Of a stretch of 64,000 nucleotides of DNA, positions 1-12,414 are shown in pieces; the first letter of the stretch is position 1; each line of letters starts with the position of its first letter. Both the position numbers and the translations under genes were made by a program. Location of the stretch: positions 1,848,107-1,912,106 of the forward strand of contig NW_003314276.1 of NCBI RefSeq assembly GCF_000143415.4. The letters are read 5' to 3'. A model generated the notes under the pieces. That model ran no database searches. It was not told the DNA's origin and worked only from the letters and a program-made list of their open reading frames with translations. This stretch comes from Selaginella moellendorffii. Its lineage: Eukaryota; Streptophyta; Lycopodiopsida; Selaginellales; Selaginellaceae.

Positions 1-1169
1 TCCTCCCAGGCGTTGATGTAGTGGAATGATGTCCAATCCGGGACGTCGATCCAGCGAATGCCAAAAGATCCCACGGTCGGGATGCGAGGGATCACCCCGA
101 ATCTAGGAACCTTGGCGGTATCTTCATCAATGACAAGTTTGTTCTTGAGCACTACATCCTGGAACTTCATCACGAGCTGATTCTCTGGAAGGATTGCGTA
201 GTTCTCTGTTATCGCGAAGTCGTGAAACAAGCACGGGTCCGGCAGCCACACGTCGAAATCGGGGCTCTTCCTCCCGTCCGGGCTCGCCCAGAAGTAGCGG
301 AGGTGGGGATTGATCACCGGATTGAAGCTAACCGCGAAGAGCTCGCCAGAGATTGGATCGATCTTTGGATGAGCGCACATCGGCAAGAACAATCGGTTGT
401 TGAAGCTGTAGCGGCCCATGGTGATCAAATCCCCTGCTGGGGTGATACTCACGGCATATGGCATATCATCCTCGGACATGGCCAGAATTCGGCGATCGAA
501 GTAGGCCATCCCAGCGTTGGAGGTTCCCATCCCGCCCAAGATATTGATCAGGCCCAGAGCCGTGCGCATCACAAACAGCCCGAATCGTGCGAGCCCAGCA
601 TAGCTGCTCATGGTGCCCAGTGTGTAGGGGAAGAGAGGCTTGCCCGCTGCTTGCTCCTGGACGAATCGATTGTTCTGGGTGAATCGCGCGCAGTAGACTG
701 GAGCTTGATCCTCTTCATCACCGAACTTGACAGAGTGGAGCATCCCATGGCCATCGAAGTAGTGGTAGCCGGCGGGAGGGGGATGGAGTGGATTGGAGCC
801 ATTGCGGATGTAAGCACTGCCGCGGAGGCAGCGAGGGATCTCGCCAGTGACTCGGCGGCACGGCGTTGGCGGGAACTCTCCAACCGGCGCGAAATTGTCC
901 GCGAGCTGGATCTGGGGGTCTTGCGAGGGAGGGAACTCGCGGGGATCGATGTACGTGGCGATGAGATTCTCCACAGTGTCGCACAGGGCTACCGCCGCCG
1001 CCCGCACCTCTTCTATTGGATTGGGGATTGAGAATCCAGGGGTATTGATATACTTGCGAGAGGATTTGGTGGCGGTGGCTGTGATCCTTGATGATCTTTT
1101 CCTGGGTGGAGCTGGGAAGGAGAAGTTGGTAAGGCTATAACCAATATCAATCCCAACTGTGGCATGCAT
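1..1169 (-). CDS. 9-cis-epoxycarotenoid dioxygenase-like carotenoid cleavage dioxygenase, N-terminal part
   Basis: Intronless reading frame that starts at the ATG at 1169 and runs off the left edge (389 codons seen). The first ~40 residues are Ser/Thr/Arg-rich, like a plastid transit peptide. Family landmarks follow: NFAPV, then YIRNGSNPLHPP, then GYHYFDGHGML. Three of the four iron-binding histidines of the family are visible in context: CAHPKIDP, FHDFAITEN and SFHYINAWEE. The fourth would lie outside the window. NCED and CCD enzymes cleave carotenoids with molecular oxygen and non-haem Fe(II). NCED members make the ABA precursor xanthoxin in plastids and are typically intronless. NCED versus another CCD subclass cannot be settled from this part alone. 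Confidence 0.9.
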   Translation of the reverse strand, partial: MHATVGIDIGYSLTNFSFPAPPRKRSSRITATATKSSRKYINTPGFSIPNPIEEVRAAAVALCDTVENLIATYIDPREFPPSQDPQIQLADNFAPVGEFPPTPCRRVTGEIPRCLRGSAYIRNGSNPLHPPPAGYHYFDGHGMLHSVKFGDEEDQAPVYCARFTQNNRFVQEQAAGKPLFPYTLGTMSSYAGLARFGLFVMRTALGLINILGGMGTSNAGMAYFDRRILAMSEDDMPYAVSITPAGDLITMGRYSFNNRLFLPMCAHPKIDPISGELFAVSFNPVINPHLRYFWASPDGRKSPDFDVWLPDPCLFHDFAITENYAILPENQLVMKFQDVVLKNKLVIDEDTAKVPRFGVIPRIPTVGSFGIRWIDVPDWTSFHYINAWE

Positions 1170-1324
1170 TGAGGAACAATCAACGACTAAGACCAGTGGC
1201 ATTGGCATACATAACTACATTGATCCCTCCAATCGAATTTCAGAGCTATGGATTGGATGCTCTGTGCCACACCTCTCGCATAGATAAGATCATATTGTAG
1301 GGCTGAGGTGGAGAATGTTACTAG

Positions 1325-1738
1325 CTACTTGGGATGTGGGACAATCAGGGGTTGGAAACAATGCGCGTGAGACCAATAATTGTGTGTCGGTATGTTGGTT
1401 GTTGTAGAAACAATCATCAATTCGGCATGATCAACATTACTTTTATCTTTGCACCTTGCATAGCAGACCACCTTTGGGATGGTTTCATTGTTATACATGA
1501 AACCTATGGGCGTGCATGTCTCTAAGAATTTTTCCCCGCCACACTTTAAATTCCCATTATCATTGTGGATGTGAGTGTTCAAGACCAAATATCGAGGGAG
1601 ACACCATTCTACACGAATAATGGTTGAGCTGAATTCAGCTATAGCACAAGTAAGTGAGAAATTCCCACACCCAAATGTTTTAGGAATGATCAAAGCAGCA
1701 AGCGAGGCAACAATAGAAACTATCAATCGCACACCCAT
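1325..1738 (-). CDS. candidate secreted cysteine-rich protein, 137 aa
   Basis: From the ATG at 1738 the protein opens with a signal-peptide-like hydrophobic run (VRLIVSIVASLAALII, then FGC). It then carries eight cysteines across about 110 residues, enough for four disulfides. No family is recognised. The reading frame is open further upstream to 1912, but the hydrophobic start fits best at 1738. A related, decayed copy lies at about 2905-3432 on the same strand. The two share the hydrophobic N-terminus, a Cys-Gly-Gly-(x)-Lys-type stretch and a Cys-Lys-Asp stretch. No typical promoter was identified. It could be a real lineage-specific secreted peptide gene or another degenerating copy. The open frame favours the former; expression evidence is absent. 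Confidence 0.45.
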   Translation of the reverse strand: MGVRLIVSIVASLAALIIPKTFGCGNFSLTCAIAEFSSTIIRVEWCLPRYLVLNTHIHNDNGNLKCGGEKFLETCTPIGFMYNNETIPKVVCYARCKDKSNVDHAELMIVSTTTNIPTHNYWSHAHCFQPLIVPHPK

Positions 1739-2076
1739 TCTAAAAATTAGTTTTTTGAAGTACAAACGCTGAGATTTATTGGCAAGTGAAAATCCAATCA
1801 ACCTAAATTTTTTTGCCATGTAGTCCACGTAGCTAAATATTCTTATTGATGAACGAACATTGGGGTTGTCAAACATTCTCTTCGCAAAAAGCACAATTTC
1901 GGGCAAGAGCACAATCTGCTATCACGCTGTGATTGGCATTGTTTCGAACGCTTCCTCCAACTTCTGGTAGTTAACATACCCTGTCAGCATGGCGGTCCAC
2001 GTAACCTCGTCTCGTCATTCATCAAAGAGATTCTTTAGATGTTGCCGGACTAAATGATCGCCTTGATCAGGCAGAC

Positions 2077-2559
2077 CTAAATATATGGCTTCGGCGTCAT
2101 GAGTCCGTTCATGAGAATACAAGCGCAGCATAAACGCTGCATGCTGTAAAAATTCTTCTCAGCCTCGACTGTCGTCGTGATCTGTGCAAGCACAGCACAA
2201 GACAATGGACTCGTGAAGCAGCCACTTTCCGCCAAGATGACAAGAAAAGCAGTGGAGGCAACCAAATCCTTATGAGGGTGGCCAAAGCATTGGGCGTGAA
2301 CGACAGAGGAGCAAACTCTGGTGTTGGAAAAGGTGTTCTTCGCCTCCTGCAAATGCCCAGCTTGGGCAGTTGCTGCTAGATGAGAGTTCCAAGAAACAAG
2401 ATCTCTCGGCATAAAAAGAGTCCTTAATTGGCATATGTTGGTTGTTTGTTGTCTAAGAGATTAGCTCCTTTCCGGCATAAGCTCAAAGATGCATTGCTTT
2501 ATCCAAATGCCCGTTTGTGGCATACTATCATTGCATTCCGGCCTCTCTCTCTCTCTCTC

Positions 2560-2638
<79 letters not shown>

Positions 2639-2948
2639 ATTCATGGAATAAAAAACAGGAGTAAGCCAATGATCATGATTGACCATGAAGCAAGGTCCCA
2701 TTCGATCAAACAACTGCTTTGCTTGGTCAAGATGGCTGTTTGATGCGGCATGGCATTCCATTCCTCGATCTAGATACTTGCCATGCCGCCTCAGGGCATC
2801 CACACCTCCCATACATTTGCACCAGAAAATTGGATGCCAAACAATCTGCTGCCTCAAGGAGGTGCTTGATCTCATTGTGAAGCTTACAAGCTGCAGATAG
2901 ATTGCTACACTTTTTTATTCCATCCAATAAAACCTCTTGACCATACAT
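2077..2948 (-). pseudogene. PPR protein pseudogene fragments split by a microsatellite
   Basis: Two pieces in different frames carry pentatricopeptide-repeat wording. Piece 2727-2948 includes FLVQMYGRCG, and the overlapping frame at 2528-2875 includes HLDQAKQLFDRMG. Piece 2077-2412 starts with MPRDLVSWNSHLAATAQAGH, typical of plant PLS-class PPR repeats. Stops and frame changes separate them, and a (CT)n(CA)n tract at 2541-2633 lies between. PPR proteins bind organelle RNA and are very numerous in Selaginella. This copy cannot encode a complete repeat array and is best read as a dead fragment. Confidence 0.75.
2541..2633. repeat. compound microsatellite (CT)n-(CA)n
   Basis: About 60 bp of CT dinucleotides, with one CACT interruption, pass directly into about 32 bp of CA dinucleotides. 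The tract sits inside the PPR pseudogene remains. Confidence 0.95.
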
Positions 2949-3432
2949 TGCTCTCTATGAGAAAAAAAGCATATCTGTTGATGCAATCTTGGCTAGTGCC
3001 TTGAGAGTTGTAGAAACAATCATTAATTCGGAGATTAGTGCCTTGACCTACACCACCATCGTCTTTGCAGCTTTGGGATTTCCATTTGTAAAATTTAAAC
3101 ATGCATGGCTCAATTTGAGAAAGTGGGGCTGTAAATTAATACGCGATCGCGATCGGTAAAGATTCTTCAAACCGTGAAATCACACCTTTGCCAGTGGGAA
3201 TCGCATATTATGTTTGCTAGTACTGAATTTACAGTAGATCTAAGCATAGATCCATATATTATGGAGAGAATTTTTTGCCCGCCACACATCAAAACTAAGA
3301 AATTTCAGACTTTCCAAGGACACACTGTTCTACATGACTATTGGTTATATTTAATTCGCTTACAAAGCGAATTCCCCCAGAAATGATCCAAGCAGCAAGC
3401 CACACACCAATCACTTGTACAGCCATTCTTAA
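2905..3432 (-). pseudogene. decayed paralogue of the secreted cysteine-rich gene
   Basis: The ATG at about 3432 opens MAVQVIGVWLAAWII, again signal-peptide-like, followed by a Cys-containing stretch that stops near 3295. After in-frame stops, the homologous downstream part resumes as a segment with QSCKDD and INDCFYN at 2905-3102. DNA similarity to the copy at 1325-1738 is direct: both strands of evidence share the runs aatgatc(c/a)aagcagcaagc and ttgtagaaacaatcat(c/t)aattcgg. The copy is broken by stops, so it is called a pseudogene. Confidence 0.5.
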
Positions 3433-3898
3433 AATTTGGTTTTGAGGTAAGGATAAAACCAGCATAGAGCAGAATTTCACAAGAGGTTCCTGGATGATCC
3501 AATCCAATTGATGCTGATCACTCTCAATCAAATCCTCGAGAAGTTTGATAGGGAAAAATCCAATCAAGACGCTTTTGGAGAAGCAATTTCTAGAAAAAAC
3601 TGGCGCGTCAAGGGGACTGGAATCTCGCCACGTACGCGCAAAACGCCACGTGGCTTTCATAGATTCGCCTCCACTAGGCGTGTGTTTTTGACCACGTCCG
3701 GCTCCACGCTTTCGATTGACGCAATAAAAGTACCATTCCTCGTTTGGTGGCACAGCCTGTGCTCTGCGATCTCATCCCCTCCCATCTCCGCTCCCTCCAA
3801 TTCGATCGATCCATCGATCAGTCCGGTAGCCAGTAGCGCTAGCATCCAGATCCTCTCCTCCAATTCGCGTCAATTCTATGCTATAAATTACAGGATCT
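3433..3898 (+). promoter_or_regulatory. upstream region of the small His-rich ORF with G-box/ABRE
   Basis: No gene is recognised here. A perfect palindromic G-box (gccacgtggc, 3645-3654) and a second ACGT core (ccacgtac, about 3628) lie about 250 bp upstream of the ORF starting at 3899. G-boxes of this form are the cores of ABA-responsive elements bound by bZIP factors, and they also bind bHLH and PIF proteins. The assignment to the downstream ORF is by position only. Confidence 0.4.
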
Positions 3899-4198
3899 AT
3901 GGCTTACTTCAAATCTATGGCAACTATGGCGGCTGCCACGGCCACTGCAGCGATCTACGAGGCTCGTGTCCATCACTTCCATCACGACTCGCCTTCCTCC
4001 TCCGCGAATTCGCCAGATCACGAGCAATTCCACCAGGATCCCTCGTTAGGAGCGCACAACCAAGGGGCAAGCAGCAAGATCCAAGCTCAGGATCACAAGA
4101 ACCAAGGGGGAGGAGTGATGGGCAGTGGTTGCATCCCACAGCATCAAGACCCAAGGCTCCATTTCTTCGATACTCTCATCCCTGGCACTAGATACTAG
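3899..4198 (+). CDS. small His-rich protein, 99 aa, unknown function
   Basis: Single-exon frame from the ATG at 3899. Met7 and Met10 are alternative starts. The N-terminus is Ala/Thr-rich, the middle is rich in His, Ser, Asp and Gln (for example HHFHHDSP), and the C-terminus is a compact hydrophobic segment, LHFFDTLIPGTRY. No transmembrane segment or known domain is visible. It converges on the CWC25 locus, with 162 bp between the two stops. The intact frame, start context and G-box upstream support a real gene, possibly stress-responsive, but no family is recognised. Confidence 0.5.
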   Translation: MAYFKSMATMAAATATAAIYEARVHHFHHDSPSSSANSPDHEQFHQDPSLGAHNQGASSKIQAQDHKNQGGGVMGSGCIPQHQDPRLHFFDTLIPGTRY

Positions 4199-4360
4199 CG
4201 ATAGAAACGAAAAGGCTCCCATTCATCGATGATTCTTCCAATTGTCAATAAATTCCATGACCTCTCATACTAAAAGAACTCCAATTGTTTGATCAAATGG
4301 TTCTTTAGTTCGATGATAGTTTACACCCAAAAAGTTTCTTTGCCATCTCTATGATCATCT

Positions 4361-5679
4361 CTATGATCGCCTAAACGCGTTCTTGTCCGTGAACTTCTCG
4401 CGGTAGTGCGATCGCCGATGCAAAGTATCCGCGACCGAGGCACTGCCTCCATTCTCGGTGCCATAGACACTCCTGTTCGTCTCGTCCAGGAAGTTCTTCC
4501 CCGACTTGATCGAGTCCTTCTCCTCCTGGACAGCGTCGCTCGCCGAGGCGCGTTTGATTCGCTGCCATCGCTGCTCCTCGTGGAGCTCCGCGTCCTGCTG
4601 CATCTCTCTCAGCCGCGCCATCTTCTCCTCCTCGCTCAGCTGGACTTCTTCCTCGGCAGCGGTGGCTTGCCGGAGTCGCGGTTTTCCTCCCTGTCCCTGT
4701 GCCTGTCTTCGTGACTGCGATGCCGATCATCCACGTCTGGGCTATCGTGTCTCTCCCGCTTTCTACTTCTCGTATCATCGCCCTCGAGAACTTGGTTGCT
4801 TCTGTACCTGTCTTGCTCGTCTCTCTCGGGAATTCTTTTGCTGCGATCTTCTCGATCATCCCGTGAAGAAGCAACTATTTTGTTTCTATGCCTGTCTTCC
4901 TCGTCGCTGTCCTCAGCAGATCTTTTCCTCCTGCTATACCTGTCATCCTCATCGGAAGCTCTTTTGTTTCCATCGTCATCCTCCTCGGCAGCTCTTCTGC
5001 TTCGATCAGCTCTCTTTGCTTCTGGCTCGCCAGCTTCACCGTTCTCTTTCGTTTTTTTCTTCAGTGCCTTCCTTTTCTGCTTCTCCTCGACTTTTATCTG
5101 CTTTCAATCGCTTCTTTTCCTCTTTAGGAAGAAAAACATACCTCTTTTCGCAAAGCTTCCATCTTCAAAGGATTGCTCTTGATTCGTTCCCGAGCGGCCA
5201 GCTCTTGCTGCCTAATCAAGAGCAAAGGATCCGACCGAGTTTTCCTCCACTTGTCATTAGCCGAGATCTTCTCTTCCACGAACAGCGATCCCGGCGTGGC
5301 GGCCACCTGCTGGATCTCTCCTCTTTGGATTCTTCGAGAGGCTTACCAAGCAAATACTCCTCATTCGACGGCTTGCCAACGCCCAACCCCGATTCGTAGA
5401 GAAAATCCAAGCGCTCCTGCCTCCTGGAAAAACCAAGCAAAATTCCCATCAGTCACTCGCTGGCGCGCAGAGAAAATCCAAAATCTAGCTAGAACACTTA
5501 CGGCACCAGCCCCGCTTGCTCCTGGAGCTTGCGAAATTCCAAATGATCCTGCTCATCCCTGATCTGCTTCTGGAGCTCCTCGAGCTTCCGCTTCTCCGCC
5601 TCGCGGCCTTCCACACCGTCTCGATGTTGCGCAGGCTGCCCGTGTGCCATCCCTTCTTGTTGAGAAACTTGAGCGCCAT
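4361..5679 (-). CDS. CWC25: pre-mRNA splicing factor CWC25 homologue, frame broken
   Basis: Starts at 5679 with MALKFLNKKGWHTGSLRNIE, the signature N-terminus of CWC25/CCDC49, a step-one spliceosome factor in the nucleus. Later landmarks are EQAGLVP, RQERLDFLYESGL and EEYLLGK, then SANDKWRKTRSDPLLLIRQQ. A charged RS-like region follows, and a C-terminal coiled segment (SEEEKMARLREMQQ) ends at 4361. A clean intron separates the first two segments (about 5429-5501), and another probably follows the LRKE codons near 5141. The conserved segments are not all in one frame. Single-base losses are needed near 5610 and at 5310-5345, and a third break near 4650 could instead be an intron. It is either a recent pseudogene or carries sequence errors. 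Confidence 0.75.
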
Positions 5680-6587
5680 AGCGGGATCCTCACGAACCCT
5701 AACTCAAGAGCCCTAAAGGTTTCATTTATAGCAAAACATTAAGGTCCCTAAACAAAGTTTCCTAGATATCAGGGGCCGTGAGGAGCATATTCCGTCGCGC
5801 ATCTCCGTCGCGTGCTCTCCGGGGCTTTCATTAATAAGCGTCGGCACATGCACCACTAAATGCCGCCTTGCAATCGTCGTCGTCCGGTCGCGGAGATCGA
5901 CGGCCTTAATGGCGCCAGCGGGGCAGAGGCCGGGGCTCTTAATTCCAGCTTTGGCATTCAAGTCCCCTGCGTATTTCCCCGCGCTCGGCCACCGCGCGGT
6001 GCTGGACGCGGTGTTTGGTGCTTTACTTTCCACTCGCTAGATTGGCCGTGCGGCTGACGCACGTGTGCCGCACAAGGCCGCGTCGCCACATTGGCGGAAG
6101 AGAGTAGCGTCTCGCCTTCCTTCTCTCTCACACCCAATCTCGTGGAGCTACATTTTTTATTTTTCTAGGTCAGCTGTTGCTGCCACAGATTTGTTGCGAG
6201 CGCTTTCGATTCGAGGTGATGGCGCAGCGAGCAGCGCTGCTCGACAATCTCACGCTCGTTCTTCGAGGAAGAAATTTCTGGCGCTGCGCGGCGGATTGCT
6301 CATCGTCTACTCCGGTAGCTACCGGTGCTGGAGCGTCATCGGATTTTCCCTAGGTAGAGCACAGGAATCGTAGCTAGAGCTAGAAATTGGGCGAATATTA
6401 TCCTCGCGACTGTGTTCTTCGTCCTCTTCGGCGGCTGGGATTTTGCGCCATGGGATCTTCGCTAGCTAGAGTAGAAGTAGAACACAGGTGGGGAGGAATC
6501 GAGCGTAGCTAAAGCTAGAAATTTGGGAAAATATTTCGGGATTGGATTTGCAAATGTATATGGAGGGGAGCTGATTTGCGCTGGGCA
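5680..6587. promoter_or_regulatory. divergent intergenic region between CWC25 and NDR kinase genes
   Basis: About 0.9 kb separates two divergent starts. Telo-box-like motifs (accctaa and gccctaa types) lie within 35 bp upstream of the CWC25 start, as is common for plant translation- and splicing-related genes. A CACGTG core sits near 6060. The NDR side holds several spurious short ORFs and probably a long 5' leader. No other gene is seen. Confidence 0.4.
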
Positions 6588-9140
<2,553 letters not shown>

Positions 9141-9765
9141 TCATCAAAACTTCATCCAATTTGGATTCTCTAAGATCGCTCTCACTCGCTCGCGAGATCG
9201 CTGCTTATCTTCTTCTCGTTTCCATTCACACTGTAAATTCTCTATGATTGATTGTCGAGCTAGCGCTAAAAAGACTACCATTTTTTTCCACCTTGGACTT
9301 GATCGCTGGGGCTCCGCCCGGGGTTCGAGTCCCATTAGCTTACGTGCCACGTCACGGCCATGTCATCAGAGATACGTTTTGACTGCGACGGAGCTGCGAT
9401 TGGAAGAAGCGAGCGCTCTCTCTCCAAGCAACAGTACCCTACACTCTTTCTTTTTTAGGGCTTGTGGATGGGAGGAGGAGAGGCTAGGCGCATTGTGGAC
9501 CTGGTCTTGGAGCGCCGCCGTGTCGCGCTCACGGGATTCCCTGGTGCTACTGCTCATACTGGCGCTGGCTCTGCGCTCTCGATCGATCGAGCTCACCGGC
9601 GGCGCTGCATCATCGGCGCCTCGGGAATCTCCAGGTGAGGGTTACTGCTGCTCGAGCGCTACTAGGTCACGAGCATTGGTGATCTCGGAGGACAGGGTAG
9701 GAATCGCGGGGTAGCGATGAGAATAGAAGCGTAATATCGCGGCCGCTGTCCAAGAAGAGCTTGGA
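9141..9765 (+). promoter_or_regulatory. NDR kinase 3' end and MKP1 upstream region
   Basis: Contains the 3' untranslated part of the NDR kinase gene and the leader or promoter of MKP1. A short stretch around 9318-9335 resembles a tRNA T-arm (ggttcgagtccc), but no tRNA can be folded around it. Nothing else is recognised. Confidence 0.35.
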
Positions 9766-11998
9766 ATGGGCGAGCCAATGTTAACCGAGAAGCTCGAGGG
9801 AGGTGAGAATGCTCCGGAGGATGGATGTAGCAGCAGTGACAATGTCCAGAAGAGATTTTGGCGGTCGGCTTCATGGTCGTCCTCGCATTCCGCGCCGCCG
9901 AGTCCCGGAAGGCCAGTTCTTCCCATGGACAAGCCTGGCACATCGTATCAGCTTCCTCTCACGCCTCGGCAACAGGGTAGCCGGAGAGGGCCAACGCTAC
10001 CACCGCTGCTAACCTCTGGGAGAGTTGGGAACGACGAGGCCAGGGACTGGGCTCCTCTTACTCCACGCAGGGATATAAACCGGATGAAGAACGGGCTGGA
10101 GATCAAGCTCGACCTCGCTGCCGTGCAGCGCTGCCGGGATTCGTCCGAGCCAACGGAGATGCAAATGAAGAGGGACAAGTTTGCGTTCTTCGAGAAAGAG
10201 TGCTCGAGGGTGGCCGAGCACATCTACTTGGGGAGTGATGCTGTGGCCAGGAACCGGGAGACTTTGCTAGCCAACAAGATCACTCACGTACTCAACTGCG
10301 TGGGATTCATCTGCAAGGAGTACTTCCGGGACGACTTCAAGTACCACACTCTGTGGCTGCAAGACAGTCCCTCGGAAGACATCACCAGCATCCTCTACGA
10401 CGTTTTTGACTACTTTGAGGAGGTCCGGGAGCTGGGTGGCCGGGTGTTTGTCCACTGCTGCCAAGGTGTGTCTCGATCCACAGCGCTGGTGATCGCGTAC
10501 TTGATGTGGAGAGAGGGACGGAGCTTTGAGGATGCGTTCCAGGACGTGAAAGCTGCCAGGGGGATCACCAATCCGAACATGGGATTTGCGTGCCAGCTCC
10601 TCCAAGCACAGAAACGAGTCCATGCCTCTCCCGCGAGCCCGAACTCGATCCTTCGCATGTACCGGATGGCTCCACACTCGCCTTACGACGCACTGCACCT
10701 GGTTCCCAAGACCATCAACAATCCAAGCCCGACGGCGCTCGACTCAAGGGGGGCGTTTGTGGTTCACGTACCCAGTGCCATCTTCGTGTGGATCGGAAGG
10801 AAGTGCGAGAAGGAGATGGAGATCCTTGCCAAAGCGGCTGCTGGACAGGTTGTGCGATATGAGAGGGCGCAAGCTCCGATCATGTCCATATTCGAGGGTG
10901 AGGAACCTGAGGACTTCTGGGAGGCTTTCAGCAAAGGCTCGAGCAACTTGGAAGGGGGATACGATCGACTCAAGGGCGACTTGAAGCGGGTGGAAGCGTA
11001 CGACCTGGACTTTGAGCTCTACCACAGAGCGTTGCAAGGAGTGGTTCCACCGTCTGGTGCCGTGGTAACTCACATACCGGCAAGGGTCAGTGGCTGGAGC
11101 AGGCTGAGGAAGAAGTTCTTCTCGGGATCCGTCAAGGAAAAGGTGGCGGCTATCAAGGAGTCGGGGTGTACAAGGAGCGGCTCTCCGCATTCTCCACTCT
11201 CGGAAACCTCTACACCATCATCGTCGCCCCCAGCCTCGGGCTGCCCGTCTCCGTCTTACTTCTTCTCGGCATCGCCAACTCCTTCGCCGGCTTCGTCCTA
11301 CTCGTGGTCTCCAGCCTCCTCGGACGAGTCATCGGCCTCGAGTCGCTACACTTCTCCGGCTCCTTCTCCACTGCGGTTCCCGTCGGCCGCGCCATCGGGG
11401 AAACCATCGTCCGTGTCGCTGGCAGAGCGTAGGGGAGGGATGCCTCCATCGCTCTTTCTCGGCAGCATGGTCGAGGAGCCGCCTCCAACTCCGAGGTTTG
11501 GAAAGACCTTCAGCTTTAAGTCGGATTCCGACGCAAGCGCTGGCTTGGACGCTTCCGCCACTCCAAGTCCAGACAGTGACCGGGCGATGGAGATTGACAA
11601 CAACGGGGATAAGAAGAGGAGGATTTACGAGTGGCCCCGGCTCAAGAACGTCGACTTGTCCGGCAGGCACGACTTGGATTCCAGCAGCGTCTACATTCTA
11701 GTGAACCGAGTCACGGGGAGAGACGCTGGCGACTTGTTCATCTGGGTGGGAAGCAAGGCTGGGATTTGCATTGACGGCGTTGGTTCTCCCTGCCTGGACG
11801 AGGCTGGAGGTCCAAACTGGGAGCAAATTGGAGCTGGCTTCCTCAAGCGCATGGACATTCACAGTGACAAGCCTGCCAGTGTAAGTTTTTATCTTTCGTT
11901 CGTTTCGTTCTTCTGGAGTGATGGATTTTCGCTCCTTGCAGGTAATCAAAGAAGGCGAGGAACCAGAAGAGCTCTGGGAGAAGTTTTTCTCGTTGTGA
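9766..11998 (+). CDS. MKP1: MAP kinase phosphatase 1 (dual-specificity phosphatase with gelsolin-like regions), 723 aa
   Basis: Two exons (9766-11880, 11942-11998) sum to 724 codons. An N-terminal Ser/Pro-rich region with repeated TPR motifs precedes the dual-specificity phosphatase domain at about residues 145-285. Its active site HCCQGVSRS matches HCx5RS, with the general-acid Asp loop (LQDSPSED) upstream. A gelsolin-homology segment follows (IFVWIGRKCE, then GEEPEDFWEAF), then a long Ser-rich linker. The last exon completes a second gelsolin-like motif (GDLFIWVGSKAG, GEEPEELWEKFFSL). Plant MKP1 dephosphorylates stress-activated MAP kinases such as MPK3/6 orthologues. The family order is complete, so function is likely conserved. 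Confidence 0.95.
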
Positions 11999-12414
11999 CA
12001 ACCTTTTGAAGCGAGCAGCAGCGTATCCTGTTTGGTAGATGCTGCTTTGCTCGGGGGTGGCTGACAACACAAGGCACGCGTCATTCTTTTAGTCAGGTTT
12101 CCTGGCTTCTTAAAAGTGGTTTTCCTTCTTTTTTCCTTCTATAAAAAACTCATTTTCAGCTCCAATCTGTTCAGATAGTAGCGGTCTCTGGCGATCACGA
12201 TAGCATGAGGATCGATCGAGAGAACCAAGGAGGTGAATGGAACTGAGTTTTTGGTGTACTGACGTTACTCCTTCCAGCCTCGCCATTACCTTGCTGTGGC
12301 TAGGCGGCGATTAGATTGCTACGAACCAAGTACTCTCTAAGAAACGAGGCTATGATCTTGAGGGTAACTCTCGGAAGTTCAAGAAAAAATTGGTTTGGAA
12401 CAAAAGAATGAAGA
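11999..12414. other. convergent 3' regions of MKP1 and methyltransferase genes
   Basis: About 0.4 kb between two convergent stop codons. It holds T-rich stretches consistent with 3' untranslated regions (around 12100-12160). No coding or structured element is recognised. Confidence 0.5.

Noticed and set aside
222-1031. 269-residue plus-strand ORF
   Set aside because: Shadow of the carotenoid dioxygenase gene. The minus-strand frame has family motifs and iron-ligand histidines; the plus frame has no domain.
3882-3887. TATAAA taken as TATA box for the His-rich ORF
   Set aside because: Only 12 bases before the ATG at 3899, too close to direct a start upstream of that codon.
6576-6587. Upstream start for the NDR kinase
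   Set aside because: The codon is TTG. The first in-frame ATG, 6588, gives the expected basic N-terminus.
9300-9345. tRNA T-arm-like ggttcgagtccc
   Set aside because: The T-stem pairs poorly and no matching acceptor stem, D-arm or anticodon stem is found upstream.
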